Below are positions 25,254-35,005 of a stretch of 64,000 bases of DNA, piece by piece (the stretch's first letter is position 1; each line of letters opens with the position of its first letter). The translations under genes were made by a program, and so were the position numbers. Under the pieces are notes generated by a model. That model was not told where the DNA came from. It made no database searches and worked only from the letters and a program-made list of their open reading frames with translations. Source of the DNA: Cytophagales bacterium (GTDB lineage Bacteria; Bacteroidota; Bacteroidia; Cytophagales; Thermoflexibacteraceae); the NCBI GenBank assembly GCA_004294445.1, contig REAZ01000019.1, forward strand, positions 1-64,000, in the 5' to 3' direction.

Positions 25254-27362
25254 TTAGTTATGATTAATGAGTTTTTTTAAAATCTCTTGGGCTGCCAAAG
25301 GAATCACCGTTCCAGGTCCGAAAATACCGCTCACGCCGCTTTGATATAGAAAGTCATAGTCTTTCGGGGGAATCACTCCACCCGCTACTACCATGATATC
25401 CTCTCTACCAATCTTCTTTAGCTCTGCTATGAGTTCAGGAATGAGCGTTTTATGCCCTGCCGCAAGGCTGGAAGCCCCAATAATATGTACATCATTTTCG
25501 GCGGCTTGGTAGGCAACTTCTTGCGGTGTTTGGAAAAGCGAGCCAATGTCCACATCAAAACCTAAATCTGCAAAACTTGTCGCTATTACTTTTGCCCCTC
25601 TGTCATGCCCGTCTTGTCCCATTTTCGCTATCAGGATTCGCGGTCTGCGTCCTTCCACTTCTGCAAACTTATCAGAAAGATTTTTTGCTTTTTTAAATTC
25701 TTCATTGTCAGTTACTTCACTCATATATACTCCAGAAATTGATTTGATGACAGCTTGATGTCTGCCAAAGACTTTTTCCATTGCCATTGATATTTCTCCC
25801 AAACTTGCTCTTACTCTTGCCGCTTTTACAGCCAAATCGAGTAGGTTTCCCTCGCCCGTTTCCGCACATTTGGTAATTTCGTTAAGTGCAGTTTGCACCG
25901 CTTCATCATTTCTTTCTCTTTTAAGCAGCTCTAAGCGAGCTATTTGTGAATTTCTGACGGTGGCGTTGTCTATTTCTAATAAGTCAATGGTTGTTTTTTC
26001 ATCGGTTTGGTACTTGTTTACCCCCACTATGGTATCTTTGCCCGCATCAATTCTTGCTTGCTTTCTTGCAGCGGCTTCCTCTATTCTCATTTTGGGCAAA
26101 CCTGTTTCTATTGCTTTGGTCATTCCGCCAAGTTCCTCTACTTCTTGGATAAGTTTCCACGCTTTTTCCACTAAGCTATTTGTTAGGTATTCCAGATAGT
26201 AAGCACCGCCCCAAGGGTCGATGGCTTTGGTAACATTTGTTTGTTTCTGGATAAAAAGCTGGGTATTTCGGGCTATTCGGGCAGAAAAATCTGTAGGGAG
26301 TGCTATAGCCTCATCAAGCGAGTTGGTATGGAGAGATTGCGTACCGCCTAAGACTGCTGCCATTGCTTCTACGCAAGTTCGGGCTACATTATTGAAGGGG
26401 TCTTGCTCTGTTAGGCTCCAGCCCGATGTTTGGCAGTGGGTCCGAAGTGCCATTGATTTGGGATTTTTTGGGTTAAATTGGTTTACTATTTTTGCCCAAA
26501 GCAAGCGACCTGCTCTCATTTTTGCAATTTCTACAAAATGATTCATACCTATCCCCCAAAAGAAAGACAAACGAGGGGCAAAATCATCAATATCTAAACC
26601 TGAATTTACGCCTGTCCGCAAGTATTCCAAACCATCGGCAAGAGTGTATGCAAGTTCTATTTCTGCCGTTGCACCTGCCTCGTGCATGTGATAGCCGCTG
26701 ATACTGATGGAATTGAACTTCGGCATCTTTTCCGCAGTATAAGCGAAAATGTCTGCCACTATTTGCATACTTGGCTTTGGTGGATAGATGTAAGTATTGC
26801 GTACCATAAACTCTTTCAGAATATCGTTCTGAATTGTCCCACTCAATAGTTCAGGCTTTACGCCTTGCTCCTCTGCTGCTACAATATAAAATGCCATAAT
26901 TGGCAGCACCGCCCCGTTCATGGTCATGGAAACCGACATCTTGTCCAGAGGGATTTGGTCAAAAAGAATTTTCATGTCCAAAATAGAATCTATTGCCACT
27001 CCCGCCTTGCCTACATCGCCTGTAACTCTTGGGTGGTCAGAATCATAGCCCCTATGCGTAGCCAAGTCAAAAGCTACGGAAAGTCCCATTTGTCCCGCTT
27101 CTAAGTTCCTACGATAGAAAGCATTAGAATCTTCGGCGGTGGAAAAGCCCGCATATTGGCGGATAGTCCAAGGGCGTTGGACATACATAGTAGCGTAGGG
27201 ACCTCTTAGGTAAGGAGGCAAGCCAGCAGTAAACTGCAAATGTTCGAAATTTTCTATGTCTTTTTCTGTTAGAAAAGAAGCATCATCATATTTGCTAATT
27301 TCTTTATTAGCTATATTTTGTCTAATGTTTTCGAATGAAATATTGGCAAAGTTGGGAGTCAT
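25254..27362 (-). CDS. mutB: Methylmalonyl-CoA mutase, large (catalytic) subunit
   Basis: Adenosylcobalamin enzyme converting (R)-methylmalonyl-CoA to succinyl-CoA, linking propionate and succinate metabolism. 702 aa, the usual length of the catalytic subunit. The TIM barrel covers about 30-540 ([42 protein letters not shown]). The C-terminal B12 domain has the base-off signature D-G-H-D-R-G in [10 protein letters not shown]. The partner small subunit is not in the window, unlike many genomes where the two are adjacent. A TAnnTTTG box lies just upstream. Confidence 0.95.
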   Translation of the reverse strand: MTPNFANISFENIRQNIANKEISKYDDASFLTEKDIENFEHLQFTAGLPPYLRGPYATMYVQRPWTIRQYAGFSTAEDSNAFYRRNLEAGQMGLSVAFDLATHRGYDSDHPRVTGDVGKAGVAIDSILDMKILFDQIPLDKMSVSMTMNGAVLPIMAFYIVAAEEQGVKPELLSGTIQNDILKEFMVRNTYIYPPKPSMQIVADIFAYTAEKMPKFNSISISGYHMHEAGATAEIELAYTLADGLEYLRTGVNSGLDIDDFAPRLSFFWGIGMNHFVEIAKMRAGRLLWAKIVNQFNPKNPKSMALRTHCQTSGWSLTEQDPFNNVARTCVEAMAAVLGGTQSLHTNSLDEAIALPTDFSARIARNTQLFIQKQTNVTKAIDPWGGAYYLEYLTNSLVEKAWKLIQEVEELGGMTKAIETGLPKMRIEEAAARKQARIDAGKDTIVGVNKYQTDEKTTIDLLEIDNATVRNSQIARLELLKRERNDEAVQTALNEITKCAETGEGNLLDLAVKAARVRASLGEISMAMEKVFGRHQAVIKSISGVYMSEVTDNEEFKKAKNLSDKFAEVEGRRPRILIAKMGQDGHDRGAKVIATSFADLGFDVDIGSLFQTPQEVAYQAAENDVHIIGASSLAAGHKTLIPELIAELKKIGREDIMVVAGGVIPPKDYDFLYQSGVSGIFGPGTVIPLAAQEILKKLINHN

Positions 27363-27398
27363 TTTCTTAAATTAGGAAATGTCATTGATTTCTTTTCT

Positions 27399-27406
27399 CA
27401 AAGATA
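27399..27406 (-). promoter_or_regulatory. Putative -7 box for methylmalonyl-CoA mutase
   Basis: Reads TATCTTTG on the minus strand, 37 bases upstream of the ATG; no good -33 match. Confidence 0.4.
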
Positions 27407-27463
27407 CAAAAACAGAATAAAATCAGCACAAGTGAAGACCATAAATCTAAGTAATAAAAAAAA

Positions 27464-27496
27464 ATACCATATCTCTTTGCTCAAGAGAAATGGTAT
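27464..27496 (-). terminator. Rho-independent terminator of the glutathione peroxidase gene
   Basis: A stem of 7 + 6 bp with one A-A mismatch (27464-27477 with 27483-27496) and a 5-base loop, followed on the minus strand by a run of nine T, 28 bases past the stop codon at 27524. Confidence 0.85.
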
Positions 27497-27523
27497 TTTC
27501 CTTACAAAAAATGTAAAGCATTT

Positions 27524-28135
27524 TTACTTGATAGCCGCCAATACCTCGTCGCCCATGGGCTTGACATTTGAAGGAAAAAACTTAAGCAATTCTCCTTTTT
27601 CGCTTATCAAATATTTAGAAAAGTTCCATTTTGGGGCTTCTTCGTTCCAGCCATTTAGGTCTTTGGAAGATAGCCAAGTGTAAAGTGGGTGCTGTTCGCT
27701 TCCTTTTTTTACAGCAACTTTTTCGGTGAGCTGGAAAGTAACGCCAAAGTTCGTTTTGCAGAAAGTAGCAATCTCATCGGTAGTGCCAGACTCCTGCCCA
27801 CCAAACTCATTGCAAGGGAAACCAATAACCACAACCTTATCACCATACTGCTCATTTAACTTCTGTAAATCTGTATATTGAGGTGTATAGCCACACTTAG
27901 ATGCTACATTTACCAAAAGCATTTTTTTACCTTTGTAGTCAGATAGCTTGATGTCTTTCTTTCCATCTAAGGATTTTAATTTAAAATCGTAGATAGATTT
28001 TTTATTTATGTCTTCCATAGGATTACTACCTATACTTGCCAAAGCAGCAGGTCTTGTTTTTATTTCACCCGTACCCATACAAGCAGAAAGCAAGCTGATA
28101 GCCAAAATACTAAAATAAATGTTGAGGTTTTTCAT
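27524..28135 (-). CDS. Glutathione peroxidase-family lipoprotein
   Basis: Thiol peroxidase of the glutathione peroxidase fold, 203 aa. The N-terminus is a lipoprotein signal with lipobox LLSAC (C19), so it is probably anchored in the periplasm or outer membrane. Catalytic C81 sits in NVASKCGYTPQY; family motifs GFPCNEFGGQESG and WNFSKYLI provide the Gln and Trp/Asn of the tetrad. It is a Cys, not selenocysteine, form, and such bacterial enzymes usually use thioredoxin rather than glutathione. Role: peroxide removal at the cell envelope. Confidence 0.93.
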   Translation of the reverse strand: MKNLNIYFSILAISLLSACMGTGEIKTRPAALASIGSNPMEDINKKSIYDFKLKSLDGKKDIKLSDYKGKKMLLVNVASKCGYTPQYTDLQKLNEQYGDKVVVIGFPCNEFGGQESGTTDEIATFCKTNFGVTFQLTEKVAVKKGSEQHPLYTWLSSKDLNGWNEEAPKWNFSKYLISEKGELLKFFPSNVKPMGDEVLAAIK

Positions 28136-28202
28136 AGATTATATTTTTATTTAGATATATACTCGAAACAATGCGGTTGAATTAAATGTTTCTTATAAAA
28201 CA

Positions 28203-28240
28203 CAAAAGTTGTTAAAGTTTCATCACTTTAACAACTTTTG
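28203..28240 (-). terminator. Long hairpin between the small peptide gene and GPx
   Basis: A perfect 16-bp stem, CAAAAGTTGTTAAAGT (28203-28218) with 28225-28240, and a 6-base loop, 34 bases past the stop of the 48-residue peptide gene. It probably ends that transcript, insulating it from the glutathione peroxidase gene. Confidence 0.75.
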
Positions 28241-28273
28241 CAATATTCCACACCTGGTATGGATTTATCAAGA

Positions 28274-28420
28274 CTAATCAGGGAACGGTGGTATTGGGTC
28301 TGTACCTTTGTTTCCATCACCATCACCGCCTTTTAATTTTTTTTGCTCATCAGGCGTAACGACTTTGATGTCTTTGCCTTTCAAATCATCGAGTGATTTC
28401 TTCTTTTTGTCATCTTTCAT
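28274..28420 (-). CDS. 48-residue peptide with GG-type leader motif
   Basis: Reads MKDDKKKKSLDDLKGKDIKV, then VTPDEQKKLKGGDGDGNKGT, then a short PIPPFPD tail. The charged leader with SLDDLKG..., a (D/E)EQKKLKGG motif and a Gly/Asp-rich remainder matches the general shape of Bacteroidota natural-product precursor peptides with a double-glycine leader (the TIGR04149-type pattern). The putative core after GG is only about 17 residues and has no Cys or aromatic run. No modification enzyme or peptidase-transporter gene is nearby. ATG 28420 and a strong terminator downstream support it as a real gene; the function is inferred. Confidence 0.6.
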   Translation of the reverse strand: MKDDKKKKSLDDLKGKDIKVVTPDEQKKLKGGDGDGNKGTDPIPPFPD

Positions 28421-28507
28421 AATTATAAGAAATATTTTTTAGAATTGAAAACTAAATTTAAGTATTCTTACGAATTTTGTATAACAATGTTACAAAAATA
28501 TTTTTAT

Positions 28508-28515
28508 TATCTTTG
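28508..28515 (+). promoter_or_regulatory. Putative -7 box of the TonB receptor gene
   Basis: TATCTTTG lies 37 bases upstream of the start codon; a TTTG at 28476-28479 is farther away than the usual 19 bases. Confidence 0.45.
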
Positions 28516-28552
28516 TAAAATTTATAAATTCTTCAAAGATTAATACAGAGTC

Positions 28553-30880
28553 ATGGTATTATACAAAAAAAACTATTTTTTGCTTTTGATGCTGCTTGTT
28601 TTTTCGCACACAGGCATCGCCCAAAGGAAAACAGATGCGGGCGTAAAGGATTTGTTTAGTATTTCCTTAGAAGACTTACTCAACGTGGGGATAGTTTCGG
28701 CATCTAAGAAGAAACAAAGCGTATCTGATGCCCCTGCAATGGCTTATGTATTTACAAAAGAGCAGATTTTGAGCAGAGGCTATACCAATCTGTTAGACCT
28801 TTTGGAAGATGTGCCAGAAGTGGAAATTCAGCGAAACTCTACTCCCGAAGATAGGAATTTTGTTACAATTCGCGGGATTGCAGGGAATGAAAAGTTCGTG
28901 ATATTGCTCAATGGTATTCGTATTACACCCGCTACAGGTGATGCCTATACTTTGGGTTCTAATTTTTCTTTGGTCAATGCCCTGCGCGTGGAGGTGATTT
29001 TGGGGCCTGCGTCTGCTCTTTATGGGGTGGATGCTTTCAGTGGTATTATCAATATCATAACTACGCATGGTGAGGGAACGCTTTTCAAAGGCATGAATAC
29101 AAATCTATCTTATGGGCAATATAAGAGTTTGGATGCCTCTGTGCAGGTGGGTAAGAAGTTCGAGAAACTCAACGTAATGCTCTCTGGAAATTTCTACAAA
29201 TCAGCCGAGCCAGATTATCAGAATATTTATAAAGATGAATTTGCATGGTACAATTCACGCCTTAAACCTTCTGGGCAAGTGCTTTTCTCTCCCTTTGTTC
29301 GATATATCAATGATTTGGATAGGCTCTCGAAGGCTGCTGTTCCTTATATTTCGGGCGATACTTTGTCAAGAGGTTTCGATATGCCTACGGCTTCCTATTT
29401 CGTAAATGCTACTTTAAATTATGGAGATTTTAGTGTGAGCTATATCAAACATTGGGAAAGCCATAGTGCCGCCCATGGGCTTAACCCCGCTTTTGCGGTC
29501 AGAGACCCTACTTCAGTGATACAGATGGGGCAGGAAGTATTTTTTGCTCGGCACAATTATACTTCTATCAATCAAAAGTGGAATATCCAAAGTACCATTT
29601 CTAAAAGTCTTTTTGAAATAGGTAATCAAAGCAATTTTGCTGGTTCAGCCACTACTTGGCAGCGAGGCTATATTTATTCACTTGCGTCGAGTTCGAAGAT
29701 AGAAGAACAATTATCATATAATTTTTCTAAGAAATTTTCTGTAATTACGGGATTTACAGTCGAGAATCTGTCCGCTTTGCCCAAGATAGCCCCTGTTTAT
29801 AAGCCATTTGATACGCAAATTCCAGCAAGTTTGCAACAACTTTATTATGTTTCCGCCACAGGGAACGACAAGCCCTCTGATACACTCATCAATAATGTGT
29901 TTTTGGAGCAAAAAGTGTTCAACGTGGAGTACCGCAACTATGGTGGCTATGCACAGTTTCAGCTTTCTCCCGCCAAATGGATAGAACTTACTATTGGCTC
30001 CCGCTACGACTATAATACCCGATTTGGCGGAAGTATTAATCCTCGCTTGGGGGTAGTGATGTCCACAGAAGATAAGAAATTGAGGGTAAAAATATTGTAC
30101 GGTGAAGCCTTTTTAGCTCCTTCGCCCGAAAAGACTTTCACTCAATCTGCGTCTTTTTCAGTCAGAGCTATTCAAGGTAGTCGGAGGTCTGAACGCTTTG
30201 CCCCGTATTTCCGCACTGCCAACCCAAGTTTGCAGCCTGAAAAGCTACGTACTTTAGAGAGTAGCGTAAACTATTTGCTTTCGCCTACGTTGGCTTTGGG
30301 GGTAAACGGTTATTATTCACAGTTAGAAAATTTGATTGGTTTGGCTGCGGCAGACCTCGCTACTACACCCGTACCTCTGCCCGTAACTACGTTGGAAACC
30401 AATATAAATAAGGGCAAATCTGATGTATATGGACTTACTACTAAGCTGAATTATTTGCAAAAGTTTAGTTATTTTTCCATCAATGCCCAAGTAGCGTATT
30501 CATTCGTAAACGGAGATATAGATGGTCAAGATTTACTCTACGCAGCCAAACATACCGTAAAGGCAAGTTTGGATATTTCGGGGGCGCGCTTTTCAATAGC
30601 TCCTCGTCTCATTTTCCGCTCTGCATCCAACTCTCGCCTCGTAAATCCTAACGATAATAATAACTATTATACCAATTCGCCTTTTGCTTTGGTCAATCTT
30701 TTTGCAAGGGTAAAAGTAATAGACAAAAAAAAATCGGGCAAGCTCTATGTCTATACCCGAATAAATAATTTGCTGAACTTAAAATATTATAATGTGCTTT
30801 TTGGCTCTGAAGATGGTTTCCCTGCTACGCCCCAAGACCCGCAACGCCTTAGTTTTGGGGTGAATTGGTCGTGGGAATAG
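28553..30880 (+). CDS. TonB-dependent outer-membrane receptor
   Basis: 775 aa. Signal peptide about 1-23 (FLLLMLLVFSHTGIAQ). The plug domain follows (about 45-165: APAMAYVFTKEQI, FVTIRGIAG, ALRVEVILGPASALYG, FSGIINIIT), then a 22-strand-type beta barrel ending NLLNLKYYNVLFG...LSFGVNWSWE with a terminal aromatic. It has no N-terminal carboxypeptidase-regulatory domain, so it is not a SusC type. The ligand (siderophore, vitamin or other) is unknown. It is convergent with the aminopeptidase gene, with 4 bases between stops. Confidence 0.93.
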   Translation: MVLYKKNYFLLLMLLVFSHTGIAQRKTDAGVKDLFSISLEDLLNVGIVSASKKKQSVSDAPAMAYVFTKEQILSRGYTNLLDLLEDVPEVEIQRNSTPEDRNFVTIRGIAGNEKFVILLNGIRITPATGDAYTLGSNFSLVNALRVEVILGPASALYGVDAFSGIINIITTHGEGTLFKGMNTNLSYGQYKSLDASVQVGKKFEKLNVMLSGNFYKSAEPDYQNIYKDEFAWYNSRLKPSGQVLFSPFVRYINDLDRLSKAAVPYISGDTLSRGFDMPTASYFVNATLNYGDFSVSYIKHWESHSAAHGLNPAFAVRDPTSVIQMGQEVFFARHNYTSINQKWNIQSTISKSLFEIGNQSNFAGSATTWQRGYIYSLASSSKIEEQLSYNFSKKFSVITGFTVENLSALPKIAPVYKPFDTQIPASLQQLYYVSATGNDKPSDTLINNVFLEQKVFNVEYRNYGGYAQFQLSPAKWIELTIGSRYDYNTRFGGSINPRLGVVMSTEDKKLRVKILYGEAFLAPSPEKTFTQSASFSVRAIQGSRRSERFAPYFRTANPSLQPEKLRTLESSVNYLLSPTLALGVNGYYSQLENLIGLAAADLATTPVPLPVTTLETNINKGKSDVYGLTTKLNYLQKFSYFSINAQVAYSFVNGDIDGQDLLYAAKHTVKASLDISGARFSIAPRLIFRSASNSRLVNPNDNNNYYTNSPFALVNLFARVKVIDKKKSGKLYVYTRINNLLNLKYYNVLFGSEDGFPATPQDPQRLSFGVNWSWE

Positions 30881-30884
30881 CGTG

Positions 30885-32375
30885 CTACTGAGCCGTCAGA
30901 TTGGTAATGTATTCTACTAATAGCCTTACGCCGTAAGCGGTTGCACTCCTTGCTCCGCTAAACGGGTTGTCGCCAAAAGCGACTCCTGCTATGTCCAAAT
31001 GCACCCAAGCAGGGTGCTTGTCCGTAAATTTTTCTAAGAATTTGGCGGCGGTGATAGCTCCTGCTGGTCTTCCACCAAAGTTTTTCACGTCTGCCATATC
31101 CGACTTTATGTGCTTGTCATAATCGTCCCAAAGCGGTAAACGCCATACTTTTTCACTTGTCTGTGTACCCGCCTTTGCCAACTGCTCGGCAAGTTCGTCA
31201 TTGTGCGTAAATAGGGCGGCGGCATGATAGCCCAAAGCAATAACGGAAGCCCCCGTAAGCGTTGCCAAGTCGATGAGTACGTCTGGTTCAAAATTTTTCT
31301 TAATGTATGCCAAGCCATCAGCCAAAATCACACGCCCTTCGGCATCTGTGTCTTCTATCTCAATGGTCAAGCCCGAATAGGTATTTACAATATCGCCAGG
31401 GCAGATGGCTCTGCCGCTTATCATATTGTCGGTAGAAGGGACAACGGCAATAAGATGAACGGGTAACTGCAAACGCGCTACAGCCTCCATAGTGCCTATG
31501 ACTGCCGCCGCACCCGCCATATCGCACTTCATTTGCCACATTCCGTCAGAGGTTTTGATGGAAATACCGCCCATATCAAAGGTTACGCCCTTGCCTACCA
31601 AGCCCACTTTTTTCAAGGGTTGCGAGGTAGTTGGTTTGTACTCCATAACTGTAAAAGTAGCGGGTGTATCGCTGCCCTGATTGACGGCAACAAGCCCACC
31701 CATGCCCAACTGCTTAATTTCTGCCAAATGCATCACCCGCACACCAAAACTATATTCTTTGCCTATTTTTTCCATAAATTCGGCTAACTGCAAAGAGTTG
31801 AGGCGATTGACAGGTAGGTTTACTAAATCAAAAATATCTTGCTGTGTGCTTGCTATAATTTCGCCTTTTTCAACGGCTTTTTGGGCTAAAGTATGCGATT
31901 CGGAAGGCAAAAGAAACGCAATATTTTCCGAAAAAACAGAAGGTTGTTTGTCTTTGGTTTTGAACTTTGCAATATCGTAAGTAGCTAATAATGCAGCATT
32001 TGTACAGGCTTCTACCAATGCAACTTTTGAAAGCTCTTCAGGTAGTTTTCCAAAGTCTATAACGATATTTTTGCCTAATTTTTCTTTCTGCTTATATACC
32101 AATAATCTCATGGCTTTTCGCAAACCTTCTGCCGTAGCAGATTCGCCTAAGCCAAGTAAAATTACCTTTTCTAACGCATTATCTGCCTGCGTATAAAGTA
32201 TCTGTACTTCTTCTGTGCTTGCTTTGAAGTCTTCGAGAATGGCAGCAGACCAACCAAATTCAGCCGTTAACAATGCCATTTTTTCTGCTAAATTTTTGCT
32301 TGTGAGGGGTATGAGCAAGCTATGTTTTTGTGCAAATGCTTGCGTTTTTGTGTTTTCTATCAGTTGAAAATTCAT
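30885..32375 (-). CDS. pepA: Leucyl aminopeptidase (M17 family)
   Basis: Zinc/manganese-dependent cytosolic aminopeptidase, 496 aa from ATG 32375 (MNFQLIENTK); the frame upstream is noncoding. The M17 core is at about residues 230-480: VGKGVTFDMGGISIK carries metal-binding Lys and Asp, DMAGAAAVIG follows, and DTDAEGRVILADGLAY is the M17 signature with the Asp/Glu ligands and catalytic Arg. The N-terminal regulatory-like domain is shorter and diverged. Role: turnover of peptides. Confidence 0.93.
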   Translation of the reverse strand: MNFQLIENTKTQAFAQKHSLLIPLTSKNLAEKMALLTAEFGWSAAILEDFKASTEEVQILYTQADNALEKVILLGLGESATAEGLRKAMRLLVYKQKEKLGKNIVIDFGKLPEELSKVALVEACTNAALLATYDIAKFKTKDKQPSVFSENIAFLLPSESHTLAQKAVEKGEIIASTQQDIFDLVNLPVNRLNSLQLAEFMEKIGKEYSFGVRVMHLAEIKQLGMGGLVAVNQGSDTPATFTVMEYKPTTSQPLKKVGLVGKGVTFDMGGISIKTSDGMWQMKCDMAGAAAVIGTMEAVARLQLPVHLIAVVPSTDNMISGRAICPGDIVNTYSGLTIEIEDTDAEGRVILADGLAYIKKNFEPDVLIDLATLTGASVIALGYHAAALFTHNDELAEQLAKAGTQTSEKVWRLPLWDDYDKHIKSDMADVKNFGGRPAGAITAAKFLEKFTDKHPAWVHLDIAGVAFGDNPFSGARSATAYGVRLLVEYITNLTAQ

Positions 32376-32408
32376 ATTTTTATTATAATTTATATTTATC
32401 TGAAGTCG

Positions 32409-32416
32409 CAAAAATA
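32409..32416 (-). promoter_or_regulatory. Putative -7 box of the aminopeptidase gene
   Basis: Reads TATTTTTG on the minus strand, 34 bases upstream of the ATG; no -33 match. Confidence 0.35.
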
Positions 32417-32523
32417 AGCAAATAAAATTGCAGGAAAAAATCTTTGGGAATAGATAGCCAAATACGCAAAATAAAGCCTTTTCTTGTCCTAAATTGCGTC
32501 CTGAAATCAAAAATCAAAACAAT

Positions 32524-33564
32524 ATGTTACAGTACAATAGAAAAAACATCATTTATAGTGCAGTATTGCTTTTATTCATAGGTGGGCTTTGGCTCTACCG
32601 AAATCAGGGAGCTACGCCAAACGCCTTGCCTTCGAAACTAATGATAGCAGAGGGGGAAACAATGGGAACTACCTACAACATCAAATATTTGGATAGCCAA
32701 GAGCGCAATTTTAAACGTGGCATTGATTCTATTTTGGTGCTTTTTAACCAATGCCTTTCTACTTATATTCCCGATTCGGAAATTTCCGAATTTAATAATA
32801 AAGTAGATAGTATTAAATTCAAACTCCCTTTCTTCTACCCTGTGCTTAAGCGTAGCCAAGAAGTATATGAGGCAAGCGGAGGGGCATTTGACCCAACGGT
32901 AATGTCTTTGGTGAAAGCATGGGGCTTCGGACCCAACAAAAAAGACCAGATAGAACGCCCAAAAATGGATTCTTTGCTAAGTTTTGTTGGCTTCAATTAT
33001 CTTTTATTCGACCAAGAAGGGCTACGAAAAGCTAAGAAAAATGTGCAGATAGATTTTAATGCCATTGCTCAAGGTTACGGGGTAGATGTGATTGGCGACT
33101 TCTTGGAAGAAAAGGGAATCACAGATTTTATGATAGAAATAGGTGGTGAGGTGCTTTGCAAAGGCAAAAATGAGCAGGGCAATGTCTGGACTATTGGCAT
33201 TGCAAACCCACAGTTTGAAGAAAAAGGAGGAGCAGAAGTGCAAGCTATAGTAAAAATGGACAACAAAGCCTTAGCTACTTCGGGGAACTACCGTAAGTTT
33301 TACATGAAAGATGGCAAAAAGTACGCACACACCATAGACCCAAAAACGGGCTACCCCGTCCTACATTCGCTATTGAGTGCTACGGTATTTGCCCAAGATG
33401 CCATGAGTGCCGATGCTTTTGCTACAGCAATGATGGTGCTGGGCAAAGAAAAAGCTATAGCATTGGCAAAGAAAGAAAAATTGGAAATATTCTTGGTTTA
33501 TGACGAAGGCGGCAAGATTCAGACTTACATTTCAGAGTCCATCAAATCGGCTTTTGTGCAGTAA
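32524..33564 (+). CDS. apbE: FAD:protein FMN transferase (ApbE)
   Basis: Covalently attaches FMN to Thr/Ser residues of target flavoproteins such as NqrB/C or RnfG, at the outer face of the membrane. 346 aa from ATG 32524; a TTG at 32494 would add a poor N-terminus. An N-terminal hydrophobic anchor (IIYSAVLLLFIGGLWLY) is followed by the ApbE fold: MGTTYNIKYL, then VQIDFNAIAQGYGVDVIGDFL, then IGGEV, HTIDPKTGYPV and DAMSADAFATAMMVLG carrying the Mg-binding residues. Neither Nqr nor Rnf genes are in the window. Divergent from the aminopeptidase. Confidence 0.94.
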   Translation: MLQYNRKNIIYSAVLLLFIGGLWLYRNQGATPNALPSKLMIAEGETMGTTYNIKYLDSQERNFKRGIDSILVLFNQCLSTYIPDSEISEFNNKVDSIKFKLPFFYPVLKRSQEVYEASGGAFDPTVMSLVKAWGFGPNKKDQIERPKMDSLLSFVGFNYLLFDQEGLRKAKKNVQIDFNAIAQGYGVDVIGDFLEEKGITDFMIEIGGEVLCKGKNEQGNVWTIGIANPQFEEKGGAEVQAIVKMDNKALATSGNYRKFYMKDGKKYAHTIDPKTGYPVLHSLLSATVFAQDAMSADAFATAMMVLGKEKAIALAKKEKLEIFLVYDEGGKIQTYISESIKSAFVQ

Positions 33565-33576
33565 ATTTTGCACGAA

Positions 33577-33633
33577 CATACAAACGAAAGACCTGCCGAA
33601 TTTTGAAAATTTGGCAGGTCTTTCGTTTGTATG
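33577..33633. terminator. Bidirectional terminator between apbE and susD
   Basis: A perfect 21-bp stem (33577-33597 with 33613-33633) and a 15-base loop lie between two convergent genes, with a GC-rich centre (GACCTGCC) and T-rich bases on the 3' arm. It probably stops transcription from both sides. Confidence 0.85.
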
Positions 33634-33647
33634 AAATCCAGAAAATA

Positions 33648-34970
33648 CTAAGGATTAGAATTATCCCAGTTTACTTCCTGCACAGGGCGTTCTAACTGCA
33701 ATAATACTTTCATACCCGCTACAGGGAGGTGAATCTCTGATATTTTATCATAGCGGCGCATATCTATCCAGCGATGTCCTTCGTACCATAAAGAGTATAA
33801 TCTTTCTTTCAAGATAGCATTGATTAAAGCATCTCTGGTAGTAGCTCCACTGTAGTTAGGCAAACCTGCTGCCGTTCTAACGATATTGATGAACTTCACC
33901 GCATCGGTAGTGCGTCCTCTCTGAGCAGCTATTTCAGCAGCTATCAATACCAACTCTTCGTTGCGAATGATAGGCACAGGCGTAGTGCCTGTGGCATAGA
34001 TATTAAAAAGATACCTTGAGCTGTAAGTAAGTCCTGAAGTATAAGAAAGTGCAGGGCTAAGTGTCGTCAATTTATCCAAACGCTTATCGCCTGCTTCGGC
34101 ATCAGTAACCAATTTTTCCACAGCAACTATCCTAACCGAACTTGTATTGATAAGTGGGTTAGCAAAGTCTGGTGCGCTTGGGCTGAAAGTGTGTCGAGGG
34201 CCTGCGGTCAAACTGCCAGATTCACTGAAGAAAGTTTGAGAAAGCAAAGTTTCCGCTTTTGCCCAATCTTGCTGATAAATAGCTATACGCAAGGCAATAG
34301 CACGGTTAAATCTTTTGAAAGATGATGGCGTATCAAAACCTGCAAAACCAGATGGCATAGGGAAAGGGAAAGAAGTACCTGCTCCGTCCAATTGTGTAGC
34401 TCCCTCGTCCAAAAATCCTGCAATCGCTTTCAATGATTCCTCATAAGAAGCTGGTTTGCTTGGCTTGAATGGGTCTGTAACGTCTAATCTTACCCCATTT
34501 TTGTACTGCACGTTCAACTGATACAAATAGGCAAGACCTTTGAAAGTATTTGCCAAACCTTTGTACGCATTTTTTTCAGCTGCTGTTACTGAATTGGTAT
34601 TATCCACAGAGGTAATGATGATATTTGCTTGGCGAATAGGTAAGCCAAAACCAGTAGTAGCACCATTGTAGAAAGCCGAGTTGTCAATTGGCCTAAGTCC
34701 ATTCAACTCCGTCATCCATCTTGATTCTGTGGTATTGAAGTTAAATAACTCCTTACCAATCGTGCCTGTTACTTGCAAGTAAGTAGCCAATCCGTTGCGA
34801 GCAATCGAAACCTGCCCAACAGCTAAATTGTTTAGCTGAGATTTAGAGGCATTAGTTACCACACTACCCACGCTTGGGAAGTTTGGGTCTATTACTTCTT
34901 CTAACTTGCAGGCATTCAAAGCAAGCAAGGAACAAGTAATGATAAAATATTTTTTGATTGTATTTTTCAT
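33648..34970 (-). CDS. SusD/RagB-family outer-membrane nutrient-binding lipoprotein
   Basis: 440 aa. Lipoprotein signal with lipobox LALNAC (C21). The SusD fold is helical: the TPR-like N-terminal half includes NAYKGLANTFKGLAYLYQL, and the C-terminal signature is RNEELVLIAAEIAAQRG...FINIVRTAAGLPNY...LINAILKERLYSLWYEGHRWIDMRR given as its parts. It binds substrate at the cell surface and works with SusC, encoded 35 bases upstream. No glycosidase or peptidase is beside the pair, so the substrate is unknown. Confidence 0.94.
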   Translation of the reverse strand: MKNTIKKYFIITCSLLALNACKLEEVIDPNFPSVGSVVTNASKSQLNNLAVGQVSIARNGLATYLQVTGTIGKELFNFNTTESRWMTELNGLRPIDNSAFYNGATTGFGLPIRQANIIITSVDNTNSVTAAEKNAYKGLANTFKGLAYLYQLNVQYKNGVRLDVTDPFKPSKPASYEESLKAIAGFLDEGATQLDGAGTSFPFPMPSGFAGFDTPSSFKRFNRAIALRIAIYQQDWAKAETLLSQTFFSESGSLTAGPRHTFSPSAPDFANPLINTSSVRIVAVEKLVTDAEAGDKRLDKLTTLSPALSYTSGLTYSSRYLFNIYATGTTPVPIIRNEELVLIAAEIAAQRGRTTDAVKFINIVRTAAGLPNYSGATTRDALINAILKERLYSLWYEGHRWIDMRRYDKISEIHLPVAGMKVLLQLERPVQEVNWDNSNP

Positions 34971-35005
34971 ATTAATTCAATATGTTTAAAGCCTTTGGAA
35001 AAAAA

